Shown in pieces: positions 9,667 to 19,232 of a stretch of DNA of 64,000 nucleotides. A program made the position numbers and the translations under genes. The notes below the pieces were generated by a model. The model was not told the origin of the DNA, did not search any database, and saw only the letters and a program-made list of their open reading frames with translations. This DNA comes from Paracoccaceae bacterium (GTDB taxonomy: Bacteria > Pseudomonadota > Alphaproteobacteria > Rhodobacterales > Rhodobacteraceae). The stretch spans positions 395,281 through 459,280 of the forward strand of contig JAHRYM010000002.1 in assembly GCA_020622085.1 (NCBI GenBank), given 5' to 3'. Positions within the stretch are counted from its first letter, which is position 1; every line of letters begins with the position of its first letter.

Positions 9667-10659
9667 TCAGGGACGGCTTCGCACCGGGGCGGATGCCTTC
9701 AGCACCTTGAAGCCATCGCCCATCGAGACCTCCTCGACATGGCGGAAGGCAGCGGCCAGCGTCTTTTCATAGGGCAGATGACGATTGGCAACCATCAGGA
9801 GCCGCCCGTGGGGCGCCAGCATGGCGGCGGCGGCGCGGATGAAGGCGATGCCCAGCCCCGGGTCAGCCGCGCGAGAGACGTGAAAGGGCGGGTTCATCAC
9901 CACCCAGTCCAACCGGTCGCCGGGGGTGAAGGTGGTTGCGTCTTCCCAGTGAAAGCGCGCGCGCGTATCGGTCACGTTGAGGCGCGCGCAATCCAGTGCA
10001 ACCCGATCCGCCTCGACCAGATGCAAAAGGCTGACGCCGGGCCTTGCCAGGATTTGCGCCGACAACCAGCCCCAGCCGGCACCCAGATCTGCGACCTTGC
10101 CCTTCAGGTCTGCGGGCAGCGCCGCCGCAAGGCAAAGCGACCCCCGATCCACCGCTTCGGCTGAAAAGACGCCCGGCAGGGTCTTGAAGCCGGGGGCAGG
10201 CGTCAGATCGCGTGCGGCCCAATCGGCAAACACCTGATCCCCTTCATTGGCAAAGCGCGCGATCTTGCCATGCGCCTTGGCCAGCGGGGCCGAAAGCCCG
10301 ACTCGCCACCGCAGATCCTTCAGCAGGGAATCGATCCCGTCGGTCTTGGCGCCGTCGACCCATATCGCCCCGCCTGTGGCGACCAGAGATGCGGCGCGCG
10401 CGACGGCGGCGCGGCTTGCGTCACGCGACCTTTGCGCAAAGACGATTGCCGCGGCGAAAGGCCCTTCTGCCCGCGCTGTCACCTCAAGGCCGCGCCTTGC
10501 CCATGCGTCATGGTCGGGCCTGAAAGTCTGTTCGACGGTGATACGTCCTGCTGGCAGCGCCGAGAGGTCGGCCTGCCCCGGCGGCCCCAGAACGAGAATC
10601 CGTCCCTCGGCCGGAAGATCGCCGGCGCCAATGGCCAGAGAAAGGCGATCCCCGCTCAT
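9667..10659 (-). CDS. rsmC: class I SAM-dependent methyltransferase, RsmC-like
   Basis: Probably methylates 16S rRNA at G1207. The 330-residue protein has a degenerate N-terminal half and a C-terminal catalytic half, as in RsmC: motif I VADLGAGWGWLSAQIL, an acidic residue at the end of the next strand (HLVEADRVALDCARLN) and the N6/N2-type motif VVMNPPFH. It lies 25 bases downstream of clpS in the same direction, so the two are probably co-transcribed. The exact target base is inferred from the family. Confidence 0.8.
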   Translation of the reverse strand: MSGDRLSLAIGAGDLPAEGRILVLGPPGQADLSALPAGRITVEQTFRPDHDAWARRGLEVTARAEGPFAAAIVFAQRSRDASRAAVARAASLVATGGAIWVDGAKTDGIDSLLKDLRWRVGLSAPLAKAHGKIARFANEGDQVFADWAARDLTPAPGFKTLPGVFSAEAVDRGSLCLAAALPADLKGKVADLGAGWGWLSAQILARPGVSLLHLVEADRVALDCARLNVTDTRARFHWEDATTFTPGDRLDWVVMNPPFHVSRAADPGLGIAFIRAAAAMLAPHGRLLMVANRHLPYEKTLAAAFRHVEEVSMGDGFKVLKASAPVRSRP

Positions 10660-10684
10660 TGCGGCCGGACCTGCTGGTGCAGGA

Positions 10685-11005
10685 TCATTCCTTCTCCATC
10701 GTGCATTGCAACGGATGCTGATGGCGGCGCGCGAAATCCATCACCTGCGCCACCTTGGTTTCCGCGACCTCATAGGAATACACGCCCACCACCGCCAGCC
10801 CCTTCTTGTGGACCGTCAGCATGATCTCGAAGGATTGCGCATGGCTGAGCCCGAAAAACCGCTCGAGGATATGGACGACGAACTCCATCGGGGTGTAATC
10901 ATCGTTCAGAAGCAAGACCTTGTACATCGGTGGCCGCTGCGTCTTCGGCCTGGTCTTCGTGATCACCGAGGCTTCCCCGTCGGGCCCTTCCTTGCGGTCA
11001 GTCAT
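10685..11005 (-). CDS. clpS: ATP-dependent Clp protease adaptor
   Basis: ClpS delivers N-degron substrates to ClpAP. The 106-residue frame carries the family core [20 protein letters not shown], then [19 protein letters not shown], with the substrate-pocket residues in the NDDYTPM segment. The start at 11005 (MTDRKEG) gives the usual short disordered N-terminus; the longer frame upstream has no resemblance to ClpS. It is divergent from the carboxypeptidase gene. Confidence 0.93.
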   Translation of the reverse strand: MTDRKEGPDGEASVITKTRPKTQRPPMYKVLLLNDDYTPMEFVVHILERFFGLSHAQSFEIMLTVHKKGLAVVGVYSYEVAETKVAQVMDFARRHQHPLQCTMEKE

Positions 11006-11384
11006 GGTCAGGCGGCGATAGGTCACGGAGCGGCTCCGGTGGAACTTGGGGTTGGGCAGATTCGATGAAATCCGGTTCAAACCAACAATATAGTCTCTTG
11101 TGACGTTCCGCAAAGAGGGCCGTTGCATCTTTGCACCCTTCGCGCACAATCGCAGTGGACTGTTCACGACCTTGCCGACCGGTGGCACATCGGAAAACAG
11201 GTGCATGGCTTATTTAGCTTGCACCCGCCGGCAACCCCCCAGATGTTGCCGTGTCGGCTGAAGTTCAGCCGCAAACACATTGGAAATAGGCTGTTTTCGT
11301 GCAGGAATGGCTGTGGTATCGTCGCCGTCACGACGCCCAACACAAAAATCCGGGCGCACCGAGGCAGACGAAGGGACAGGAACC
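11006..11384. other. divergent intergenic region between clpS and the carboxypeptidase gene
   Basis: No gene is supported here. Both promoters must lie in it, but no clear -35/-10 pair or operator stands out by eye. A ribosome binding site (AAGGGACAGGA) ends it before the GTG at 11385. Confidence 0.4.
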
Positions 11385-13415
11385 GTGACCGCACTTGCTG
11401 GGCAGTGTGTCCGCTATGGACGACTTTTTCTTGCCGTCGCCTGGATGTCCGTCCTGTTGCCGGTCATGGCAGTGGCCGCCCCTTATGCGGATTATGTGAT
11501 CGACGCGCGCTCGGGGCAGGTTCTGCATGAAACCAACGCCAACACGCGCCTGCATCCCGCCTCGCTGACCAAGATGATGACGCTCTACATCGCCTTTCAG
11601 GCGATCGAACGCGGTGAAATCTCTCTGGACAGCAAGATCACGATTTCGCCGAATGCGGCGGGTCAGGCCCCGTCGCGGCTGGGCCTGAAATCGGGCCAGC
11701 GCATCGCGCTGCGCTACCTGATCCGTGCGGCGGCGGTGAAATCCGCCAATGACGCCGCCATGGCCATCGGCGAAGGGATCGGCGGCTCGCAGGAGGCATT
11801 CGCGCGCCGGATGAACGCCACGGCCAAGCAGCTGGGCATGACCCGGAGCACCTTCGTCAACCCGAACGGACTGACCGCAAAGGGCCATCTGTCAACAGCC
11901 CATGACATGACGATGCTGGGCCGGCACCTGTTTTACGACTTCCCGCAATACTACGGCCTGTTTTCCCGCCGGACGGCAGATGCCGGGATTGCGCAGGTGG
12001 CCTCGACCAATACCCGCTTCCTCAACAGCTACAAGGGCGCGGACGGCATCAAGACGGGCTACACCGGGCCTGCCGGCTTCAACCTGACTGCTTCGGCGCA
12101 GCGCGGCAACAAGCGCATCATCGCCACGGTCTTCGGCGGCACATCGACCGCCCAGCGCAACGCCAAGGTGGCCGAATTGCTGGATCTGGGCTTCGGCCTT
12201 GCGCCGAAGAACACCGTCGAACAGAAACCGCAGGCACCCCTTTATGCCGACAACAGCGCTGATCTGCCCGACAGCGACGAGGTGGCCGAAGCCGTGGCAG
12301 GCACCGTCAGCATCGAGCCGGGCGCCGTCGCCAAGACGATCCGCGTGCAGGGGTCGGTCGGATCAAGCCCGCGACCGATGGCCCGGCCCGTTCCGGGAAC
12401 ACAGGCACCCGATGGCGCCTCTCCGGCAGACGAGGAATCTCCGGCGGCAGTCCTGATGGCGATGCAGAACAACATCAACGATGTCCTTGCCGAGGCCAAC
12501 GCCGGGCCCGCATTCGAACAGTCCACCACCCCCCAGCCCGAAACCGAGGCGCTTGCGGCGGCGGCTGCGGCGGATGAAACCTCGGTTGAGCCGGACAGCG
12601 CGGCCGACGAAGCCCAGGCCCTTGCCACCACCGAACCGGCAACCGATGCGCTGGATGCCGTCCAGCCGGCGACGGATCAGGCCGTGGCCAGTGCGCTTGC
12701 GGATCTTCAGCCTGCGCCAGAAACCACAGAGCCGAACCCGGAAGCATCGGATGGCGCCCGGGTCGCGGCCGCCGAAGCCGGAACCATCCGCCCGCGCGCC
12801 GCACCGCCGCGGCCCGAAACCGCCCAGGGCGAAACGGTTGTTGCACAGGCCGAAGCTGCCCCTGTAACCGCAGCACCGGAACAACAGGTGGCCGATCTGG
12901 CCCTTGAGACGATGGAACCCGGCGCCGGCGCGCTGGCCGAAGCCATCCCCGACACGGCGCCGGAAACCGCCCCGCAGGAACTGGCCTTCGTCGCGGCTGG
13001 CGCCGCGATGACGCCCTTGCCGAAGCCTGCCATGCCTGCCGGACAAAAGGTTGTCCGCCCGGCCGATCCGGCGCAGACAGCCGCGCCTGCCGATCAGATC
13101 GTCGTCGATGCCGTAGCACCTGCCACGGAAGTGGCCGAGGCCGAACAGGAGGTCGTTACCCGGATCTCGACCTCGGGCGGGCATCAATGGGGCATCAATG
13201 TCGGCAATTTCCCGTCCCGCTACCATGCCGAGCGACAGTTGCTGCAGGTCGCCCTTCTGGAAACCAACACGCTTGAGGACAGCCTGCGAAAGGTGGTGCA
13301 GCGCAAGGGAGGGTTCGACGCGAACTTCCTCGGGCTTTCCCAGCAGGCCGCCGGGCTGGCCTGCCGCCGTCTGGTGGCGCGCGGGGGTGAATGCGAAGTC
13401 GTCGGGCCGGGCTGA
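11385..13415 (+). CDS. D-alanyl-D-alanine carboxypeptidase with C-terminal SPOR domain
   Basis: A periplasmic penicillin-binding protein that trims peptidoglycan stem peptides. After a signal peptide (about residues 10-31, ending VMAVAA) come the three active-site motifs: SLTK (Ser60, Lys63), SAN (about 120-122) and KTG (IKTGYTGPAG). A long, low-complexity Ala/Pro/Glu-rich linker of about 300 residues follows, then a SPOR-type domain (WGINVGNFPSRYHAERQL.., last 80 residues) that should bind glycan strands at the division site. The GTG at 11385 is chosen because AAGGGACAGGA precedes it and the signal peptide follows. Total about 676 residues. Confidence 0.92.
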   Translation: MTALAGQCVRYGRLFLAVAWMSVLLPVMAVAAPYADYVIDARSGQVLHETNANTRLHPASLTKMMTLYIAFQAIERGEISLDSKITISPNAAGQAPSRLGLKSGQRIALRYLIRAAAVKSANDAAMAIGEGIGGSQEAFARRMNATAKQLGMTRSTFVNPNGLTAKGHLSTAHDMTMLGRHLFYDFPQYYGLFSRRTADAGIAQVASTNTRFLNSYKGADGIKTGYTGPAGFNLTASAQRGNKRIIATVFGGTSTAQRNAKVAELLDLGFGLAPKNTVEQKPQAPLYADNSADLPDSDEVAEAVAGTVSIEPGAVAKTIRVQGSVGSSPRPMARPVPGTQAPDGASPADEESPAAVLMAMQNNINDVLAEANAGPAFEQSTTPQPETEALAAAAAADETSVEPDSAADEAQALATTEPATDALDAVQPATDQAVASALADLQPAPETTEPNPEASDGARVAAAEAGTIRPRAAPPRPETAQGETVVAQAEAAPVTAAPEQQVADLALETMEPGAGALAEAIPDTAPETAPQELAFVAAGAAMTPLPKPAMPAGQKVVRPADPAQTAAPADQIVVDAVAPATEVAEAEQEVVTRISTSGGHQWGINVGNFPSRYHAERQLLQVALLETNTLEDSLRKVVQRKGGFDANFLGLSQQAAGLACRRLVARGGECEVVGPG

Positions 13416-13496
13416 GCCGCTGGCCGGGGCGCGATCGGAAAGACTGCGCGGCAGGTCCGCAGCTGCGGCCCGCCCTTTCATTTCGCTGCGGAAAGT

Positions 13497-13670
13497 CTAG
13501 TCTTCGGTCCGATCGGCCTTCGGGCGGTCGTCGTAATCCTTGCGCAGGATCCTGTGGCCGTCCCCCTCCAGATCCTCGAACTGGCGGTCGCGGATCGCCC
13601 AGAAAAAAGCGACCAGCCCCAGAAATCCGAGGAAAAGCGAAACCGGAATGAGGAAGCTCAGGATTTCCAT
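13497..13670 (-). CDS. ccoS: cbb3-type cytochrome oxidase assembly protein CcoS
   Basis: A 57-residue gene read directly from the sequence: MEILSFLIPVSLFLGFLG, a single membrane helix, then FFWAIRDRQFEDLEGDGHRI, the conserved CcoS tail, and an acidic end. CcoS is needed for cofactor insertion into the cbb3 oxidase. It starts 9 bases after the ccoI stop and closes the ccoGHIS operon. Confidence 0.92.
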   Translation of the reverse strand: MEILSFLIPVSLFLGFLGLVAFFWAIRDRQFEDLEGDGHRILRKDYDDRPKADRTED

Positions 13671-13679
13671 TCCTGTTCC

Positions 13680-15872
13680 CTATTTCATCCGCATGGCGTT
13701 CAGCGTCACCATGAGCGACGAGGTCGACATCGCCAGCGCCGCGATCAGCGGGGTCGCCAGACCCACCAGCGCAACCGGCACCGCGACAAGGTTGTAGGCA
13801 AGCGACAAGGCAAAGTTCTGCTTGATGCGCCGGCGCGCAATGACCGAAATCCGCGCCGCATCGGCGACAGGGCCCAGATCCTGCCCCAGAAGCACGACAT
13901 CCGACGCGACCCGCGCCGCGTCCAGCGCCGACGCGGGCGAGATCGAGACATGCGCTCCGGCAAGGGCTGCGGTATCGTTGAGACCGTCGCCGACCATCAG
14001 CACCTTGTGACCCGCCGCCGACAGTTCCGCAACCACGGCAGCCTTTTCGGCAGGCAGGGCACCCGCCCGCCAATCGGTGATGCCCAGATCACCGGCCAGC
14101 GCCTTGACCGCCGCGGCCGCATCCCCCGACAGCAGCATCACCTGCTTGCCCTGCGCACGCAGTCCCTCGACGGCCTCGCGGGCGCCCGGGCGCAGCCTGT
14201 CGGCAAACCCGAAGGTCAGCGGCGCCGCACCCTGCCCCAGATCCAGATAGGTCGCGGTTTCCGTCGCCTCGTCCGCGCCGACCCATGCCGCACGACCCAG
14301 CCGCACCCTTGTTCCTTGCCAGCGTCCCTCGACTCCGTAGCCCGGTGCTTCACGCAGATCGGACAGGCCCGCAGGCGTCACGCCCATGGAGCGCAGCGCG
14401 GCCGCAAGTGCCACCGAAAGCGGATGTGACGAAGCAGCGGCCAGCGCCATTGCCACCGGCAGCGCGTCGCGGGGCTGATCCTCCAGCAGCAGCGGGCGTG
14501 GTGCCCCCATCGTCAGCGTGCCGGTCTTGTCGAAGATGACCGTGTCCACTTCGGCCAGGCGCTCAAGTGCGGTGCCATCCTTGATCAGGAGCCCCTTGCG
14601 AAACAGTTTTCCCGAGGCTGAGGTGACAACTGCCGGAACCGCAAGCGCCAATGCGCAGGGGCAGGTGATGATCAGCACTGCTGCGGCAATGTTGACGGCA
14701 AGCCGCACATCGCCGCCCGAAATCCACAGCCAGCCAAGGAACGAAGACAGAGCCAGCACATGGACCGAGGGCGAATAGCGCCGTGCCATCCGGTCGGCCA
14801 GCGAGGTGTAGCGGCTGCGCGCGGTTTCTGCCACGGCAACCAGATCGGCCATCCGGTGCAGCGACGTTTCCTTCCCCGCCGCAGTCACCCGCACTGTCAG
14901 CGGACCGGTCAGATTGACTTCGCCCGCACTGACGATGGTATCCCTCATCGCCTGCACCGGCAGGGTTTCTCCCGTCAGGAGCGACCGGTCGATTTCCGAC
15001 GCGCCGTTGATCACCACGCCGTCGACCGGCATCCTGGCGCCGGGGCGCACCCGCACCAGATCGCCCACCCGCAGGTCGGCGATTGCAACCATGGTCTCTT
15101 GCGCGCCATCAAGCCGCAGTGCGCGTGGCACTTCCAGCGCGGCCAGTTCCTCGGCCGCCGATCGCGCGGCGGCGCGGCTGCGGTAATCCAGATAGCGCCC
15201 GGCCAGCAGGAAGAAGCACAGCGAGACTGCGGCATCGAAATAGGCATGATGCCCGCCCTTGATGGTTTCAAAGAGCGAAATCGACGAGGCCAGCACCAGC
15301 GCCAGCGAGATCGGAACATCCATCCCCAGCCTGCGTTCCCTGAGCGAGGCCCAGGCCGAGGCAAAGAACGGCTGACCCGCAAAGGCCAGCGTCGGCAGCG
15401 CGATCATCGCGGAAATCCAGTGGAACAGGTCGCGCGTCGGACCTTCGGCACCCGACCAGACGGCGACCGACAGGAGCATGATGTTCATCATCGAAAAACC
15501 GGCCACGCCCAGCCGCATCAAGAGATCGCGGCCGCGCTTGTCGTTTTCCGTCGCCGACAGAAGCCCCGGGTCAAGCTCATGCGCCGGATAGCCGATACCG
15601 TTGAGCCCTGCGATCAGATCGTCGGTGGTAACGGAGGCATCCGCATCGACGCTGACGCGCTTGAGCGACAGGTTGACGCGCGCCGAGCGCACGCCGGGCG
15701 TGGCTTCCAGCAACCGTTCGACGCTGGAAATGCAGGTGGCGTTCCGCACCGAAGGCAACGACAGCATGATCCGCGACTCGGCCCGCGCGCGCTTGGCCGC
15801 CAGCGCCTCGGCAGAGGGCACGACGACGCAGGCCGGGCAGGCCGTGGCCGATGGGGTCAATGTCGCTGCCAT
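13680..15872 (-). CDS. ccoI: copper-transporting P1B-type ATPase for cbb3 oxidase assembly
   Basis: Exports copper for assembly of the CuB centre. The 730-residue protein contains the metal-transport signature ITCPCALALAVP, phosphorylation motif FDKTGTLTMG, TGE loop (LLTGETLPVQ) and hinge MVGDGLNDTAALAGA, with about eight membrane segments. The N-terminus has a CPAC motif near residue 13, whereas the HMA-like domain has lost its CxxC (RNATCISSVE). It lies between ccoH (4-base gap) and ccoS. Confidence 0.95.
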   Translation of the reverse strand: MAATLTPSATACPACVVVPSAEALAAKRARAESRIMLSLPSVRNATCISSVERLLEATPGVRSARVNLSLKRVSVDADASVTTDDLIAGLNGIGYPAHELDPGLLSATENDKRGRDLLMRLGVAGFSMMNIMLLSVAVWSGAEGPTRDLFHWISAMIALPTLAFAGQPFFASAWASLRERRLGMDVPISLALVLASSISLFETIKGGHHAYFDAAVSLCFFLLAGRYLDYRSRAAARSAAEELAALEVPRALRLDGAQETMVAIADLRVGDLVRVRPGARMPVDGVVINGASEIDRSLLTGETLPVQAMRDTIVSAGEVNLTGPLTVRVTAAGKETSLHRMADLVAVAETARSRYTSLADRMARRYSPSVHVLALSSFLGWLWISGGDVRLAVNIAAAVLIITCPCALALAVPAVVTSASGKLFRKGLLIKDGTALERLAEVDTVIFDKTGTLTMGAPRPLLLEDQPRDALPVAMALAAASSHPLSVALAAALRSMGVTPAGLSDLREAPGYGVEGRWQGTRVRLGRAAWVGADEATETATYLDLGQGAAPLTFGFADRLRPGAREAVEGLRAQGKQVMLLSGDAAAAVKALAGDLGITDWRAGALPAEKAAVVAELSAAGHKVLMVGDGLNDTAALAGAHVSISPASALDAARVASDVVLLGQDLGPVADAARISVIARRRIKQNFALSLAYNLVAVPVALVGLATPLIAALAMSTSSLMVTLNAMRMK

Positions 15873-15876
15873 GGCG

Positions 15877-16365
15877 TCACCCTTGCACCTGCAGATCGAG
15901 CCTCTGGTGGAAGCGCGTTCCCGTCTTGTCGAAGGCTTCCAGAAGCATCATCCACTTGCCTCTGGGCAGATCGACCTGTGCCACGTAATCGTCCCCCGCA
16001 AGGGCGAACTCGGGCCGGCGGTCCTCGGCGGATTCGGTGGTGCGCCCCAGGATGCCCGACAGCCGCTCGACCTGAACGGGTCGCCCTTCGCGGTCGCGGA
16101 AGCTCAGCACCAGTCTGCCGCCTTCGTAGCGATGGGTCAGGGTCCAGCCAAGCGCCTGCTGTGCCGCCCGTTCCCTGTCAAAGACCTGCGAGGCGACATA
16201 GCTGTTGTCGACCTCGAGTCCGGGAAACGTCTGGATGGCCTTGGTGGCCATGAAGAGGTTCACCGCAATGATCGTGGCGAAAAAGGCAAGCGTGATGGCC
16301 AGAACCTTGCCCCCCGTGATCGGCTTTCCCGGCTGGAGCTTTTCCACCCTATTCACCCTTTCCAT
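15877..16365 (-). CDS. ccoH: cbb3 oxidase assembly protein CcoH
   Basis: A membrane-anchored FixH-family protein of 162 residues, with one N-terminal membrane helix (KVLAITLAFFATIIAVNLFMA) and a periplasmic domain containing the family pattern NSYVASQVFDRERAAQQALGW. It stabilises the cbb3 complex. The start at 16365 (MERVNRVEKL) overlaps the end of ccoG by 17 bases, a sign of translational coupling. Confidence 0.92.
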   Translation of the reverse strand: MERVNRVEKLQPGKPITGGKVLAITLAFFATIIAVNLFMATKAIQTFPGLEVDNSYVASQVFDRERAAQQALGWTLTHRYEGGRLVLSFRDREGRPVQVERLSGILGRTTESAEDRRPEFALAGDDYVAQVDLPRGKWMMLLEAFDKTGTRFHQRLDLQVQG

Positions 16366-17794
16366 TGAAGACCGTCGCGGCACGCACACGATCCTTGCTG
16401 GCAAGATCCGTTACCCAGATGGTGACATCGTTGCGTTTTTCCACAGCACCCGGCGATTTTGCCGGCGCAGTCAGGTAGACCCGCAGCGTGCGCATCGAAT
16501 CCGGCGCGACGTTCACGGTGGAAGTATCGGCTTCTTCGATCGCAAGGTCCAGCGGCACCGGCGATTCAACCGTCAGGTCGTAGGGGCGTTCCTCGCCATG
16601 CTGGTTGCGCAAGCGCACCTCATAGGCGTTGCGGATCGAGCCGTCCGACATGGTCACGAACAGCGGGTTGCGCACGGGCGTTATGTTCAGCCCGAAGGGG
16701 TCGCGCAGGAACAGGGCAACAATCATGGCAATGCCGATCCCGCCCCAAAGGGTGGTATACATGATCGTGCGGGGCCGGAAGATGTGCCGCCAGACCTGCT
16801 TGGGGTGGCCGCCCGCGCGTTCCTCGGCCTCGTCCTTCAGCGCCATATAGTCGATCAGCCCGCGCGGCTTGCCGATCCTCGCCATCACGTCATCGCAGGC
16901 GTCGATGCAAAGCGCGCAGGTGATGCATTCCATCTGCTGGCCGTTGCGGATGTCGATACCCATCGGGCAGACGTTCACGCAGGCCATGCAGTCGATGCAG
17001 TCACCCTTTTCGCCGCCGTCGCTTTTGGTGGGTTCGTCCTTCTTCAGCTTGCCCCGCGGCTCGCCCCGCCAGTCGCGGTAGCCGACTGTCAGCGTATCCT
17101 CATCCATCATCGCGGCCTGGATGCGCGGCCAGGGGCAGGCGTAGATGCAGATCTGTTCGCGCGCAAAGCCGCCGAAGACGAAGGTGGTCAGCGTGAGGAC
17201 CGCCATGGTCATGTAGGCCAGCGGGTGGGCCTGCCCCGTTACCAGATCACGCAGCAGCGTCGGCGCATCGGTGAAGTAAAAGACCCAGGCCCCGCCGGTG
17301 GCCAGGCCGATCAGCAGCCAGACCGTCCATTTGATCGCGCGCTTGCGGATCTTTTCGGCATTCCACGGCTGGTTCCAAAGCCTGAGCCGGGCGTTCCGGT
17401 CGCCCTCGATCCAGCGTTCGACCAGGATGAACAGGTCGGTCCAGACGGTCTGCGGGCAGGCATAGCCGCACCAGACCCGCCCCAGCGCCGAGGTGAAGAG
17501 GAACAGCCCCAGCCCCGCCATGATCAGAAGGCCGGCGACAAAGTAGAACTCATGCGGCCAGATCTCGATCATGAAGAAGAAGAACCGGCGATTGGCCAGA
17601 TCCACCAGCACCGCCTGATCGGGCATTGCCGGACCGCGATCCCATCTGATCCAGGGGGTGAAGTAATAGATCCCCAGGGTAACCAGCATGATCACCCACT
17701 TCAGGTCTCGGAACTTGCCCTTCACACGGCGCGGAAAGACAGGTTCTTGAGCCTTGTAGAGGCTGGGCGGTGGGGTGTCGTCGGCTGCGGACAC
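16349..17794 (-). CDS. ccoG: cytochrome oxidase accessory iron-sulfur protein CcoG (FixG/RdxA)
   Basis: A polytopic ferredoxin-like protein, a likely Cu(II) reductase in cbb3 biogenesis. It has membrane helices, cysteine pairs GYACPQTVW and YACPWPRIQ, two 4Fe-4S motifs (CIDCMACVNVCP; CITCALCIDAC), and a C-terminal Ig-like domain. An ATG at 17866 would place the FNR box inside the coding region; the GTG at 17794 is preferred because AGGAG lies 6 bases upstream and the FNR box and a TATCAG -10 element then fall at proper spacing. This gives 481 residues. Confidence 0.9.
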   Translation of the reverse strand: MSAADDTPPPSLYKAQEPVFPRRVKGKFRDLKWVIMLVTLGIYYFTPWIRWDRGPAMPDQAVLVDLANRRFFFFMIEIWPHEFYFVAGLLIMAGLGLFLFTSALGRVWCGYACPQTVWTDLFILVERWIEGDRNARLRLWNQPWNAEKIRKRAIKWTVWLLIGLATGGAWVFYFTDAPTLLRDLVTGQAHPLAYMTMAVLTLTTFVFGGFAREQICIYACPWPRIQAAMMDEDTLTVGYRDWRGEPRGKLKKDEPTKSDGGEKGDCIDCMACVNVCPMGIDIRNGQQMECITCALCIDACDDVMARIGKPRGLIDYMALKDEAEERAGGHPKQVWRHIFRPRTIMYTTLWGGIGIAMIVALFLRDPFGLNITPVRNPLFVTMSDGSIRNAYEVRLRNQHGEERPYDLTVESPVPLDLAIEEADTSTVNVAPDSMRTLRVYLTAPAKSPGAVEKRNDVTIWVTDLASKDRVRAATVFNGKGE

Positions 17795-17848
17795 GTCTGG
17801 CTCCTGTCCCGGGTTGGCGTCTGATAGACCGGGGGCGCTCGTTACCCC

Positions 17849-17862
17849 TTGACCTGAATCAA
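17849..17862 (-). promoter_or_regulatory. FNR box for ccoGHIS
   Basis: Minus-strand TTGATTCAGGTCAA, 9 of 10 matches to TTGAT-N4-ATCAA. With a class II arrangement (site centred at -41.5), transcription would start near 17814, and TATCAG at 17821-17826 sits at the -10 position. Activation by FnrL, encoded in this window, is inferred. Confidence 0.75.
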
Positions 17863-17974
17863 ACATCGGCAAATGTTAGATCGGAAATGTATTTATTCCG
17901 CCCGGCGGCGGCACGCCACGAGGTGCGTCAACAACACGCAGGGTTCTTCCGGTGAAGGCGCAGGCCCGCCACGG

Positions 17975-18002
17975 AAAAGCCCGGCCATGAACCGGCCGGG
18001 CC
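17975..18002 (-). terminator. rho-independent terminator-like hairpin
   Basis: On the minus strand GCCCGGCCGG pairs with GGCCGGGC and is followed by TTTT, about 130 bases past the ccoP stop. It would keep ccoNOQP transcripts out of ccoGHIS. Confidence 0.65.
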
Positions 18003-18100
18003 ATGATCGGGCCGAACGTGGTCTTGACCCGGCCATACCGGTCCGAAAACACCGGCCCCCCAGGAAACGCGCGAACAGGACGGGGGGCCGGTGCCTCTGC

Positions 18101-18123
18101 CCGGGGGGCGCAATGCCCCCCGG
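18101..18123. terminator. GC-rich hairpin just after ccoP
   Basis: CCGGGGGGC and GCCCCCCGG form a nine-base perfect stem with a five-base loop, 13 bases past the ccoP stop. There is no T-run, so it may stabilise the mRNA 3' end rather than terminate. The rest of 17863-18100 holds no gene. Confidence 0.5.
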
Positions 18124-18135
18124 ACAAGCTTGTTG

Positions 18136-19005
18136 TCATTCGCCGCCGCCCAGGCCGTGGACGTAATACGCGACCGAGCGGATCTGGGCTTCGGACAGGC
18201 GGCCGGTCCAGGCCGGCATGACCCCGAACCGCGCCTTGGTCACGGTTTCGGTCAGCGCAGCTTCGTTGCCGCCATAAAGCCAGATGGCGTCGGTCAGGTT
18301 GGGTGCGCCCTGGGCACGATCGCCGGTGCCCATCTCGCCATGGCAGGCCACGCAGTTGTCGGCAAAAACCTGCGCCCCCGCACCTGCCTTGTCGGCATCG
18401 TGCGGCTGTCCTGAAATCTCCAGCACATACTGGACCACATCACCGATCTGCGTCTTGTCGAGCAGGCCATCGGTGCCGAAGGCCGGCATCTGCGAATAGC
18501 GGGCCTCGGGATCGGTGGTGTTGCGGATCCCGTGCTGGACCGTCGTGTAGACGTCATCGATCGTGCCGCCCCAGAGCCAGTCGTTGTCGGCCAGGGTCGG
18601 ATAGCCGACGTTGCCGCCGCCGCCGACACCGTGGCACTGCGCGCACCAGGTGTTGAACACCGCCCGGCCCGACTTGGCTGCAAAGTCGGCAAGGGCGGGA
18701 TCGCTCTTGATGGCATCAAGATTGGTTTCGTCCAGCTTCGCCTCGATCGGAGCATTCGCGCTGGCAAAGCGGTCGATCTCGGACTGGACGTCGGCGCGTG
18801 TGCTCTGTTCCAGAACGCCGGGAGTGGCACCGGTGATCAGCGGCCAGGCCGGATAGGCGATGGTGTAACCAACACCCCAGATGATCGTCAGGTAGAAGGT
18901 CCAGAGCCACCAGCGCGGCATCGGGTTGTCGAATTCCTGGATGCCATCCCAGCTGTGACCCGTCGTCGATGGGTCGGCTTTCCTGGCGGTGGGTTGCTTG
19001 CTCAT
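18136..19005 (-). CDS. ccoP: cbb3 oxidase subunit III, dihaem cytochrome c
   Basis: Carries electrons to the CcoO/CcoN core. The 289-residue protein has an N-terminal membrane helix ([19 protein letters not shown]) and two haem c sites, [10 protein letters not shown] and CVACHGEMG. The start at 19005 is chosen because AAGGAGG lies 7 bases upstream, and it makes a 4-base ATGA overlap with the ccoQ stop. Confidence 0.95.
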   Translation of the reverse strand: MSKQPTARKADPSTTGHSWDGIQEFDNPMPRWWLWTFYLTIIWGVGYTIAYPAWPLITGATPGVLEQSTRADVQSEIDRFASANAPIEAKLDETNLDAIKSDPALADFAAKSGRAVFNTWCAQCHGVGGGGNVGYPTLADNDWLWGGTIDDVYTTVQHGIRNTTDPEARYSQMPAFGTDGLLDKTQIGDVVQYVLEISGQPHDADKAGAGAQVFADNCVACHGEMGTGDRAQGAPNLTDAIWLYGGNEAALTETVTKARFGVMPAWTGRLSEAQIRSVAYYVHGLGGGE

Positions 19006-19226
19006 TTCCACGCCTCCTTGAACATGGCGCCTGACGCTTCACGCGCGGTCTCGACGCGGGCGGGTTTTTCTTCATTGCGGAAGGGGATGTTCGAGATGTC
19101 CTCGTATGTATTCCCGGTTCCGGGCCGGAAGGCCCAGATCACGACAAGGACAAAGGTCACGAACAGGCCGAGAAGGCCCCAACTGTCCGCAAACTGGCGT
19201 GTGACGGTATAGAGGTTGTCCATCAT
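19002..19226 (-). CDS. ccoQ: cbb3 oxidase subunit IV
   Basis: A 74-residue single-helix subunit ([18 protein letters not shown]) that stabilises the complex. It lies in the usual place between ccoO and ccoP, 6 bases after ccoO. Two adjacent ATGs are possible; the second (19223) has the better spacing from GAGGGGG. Confidence 0.9.
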   Translation of the reverse strand: MMDNLYTVTRQFADSWGLLGLFVTFVLVVIWAFRPGTGNTYEDISNIPFRNEEKPARVETAREASGAMFKEAWK

Positions 19227-19232
19227 GCCCCC

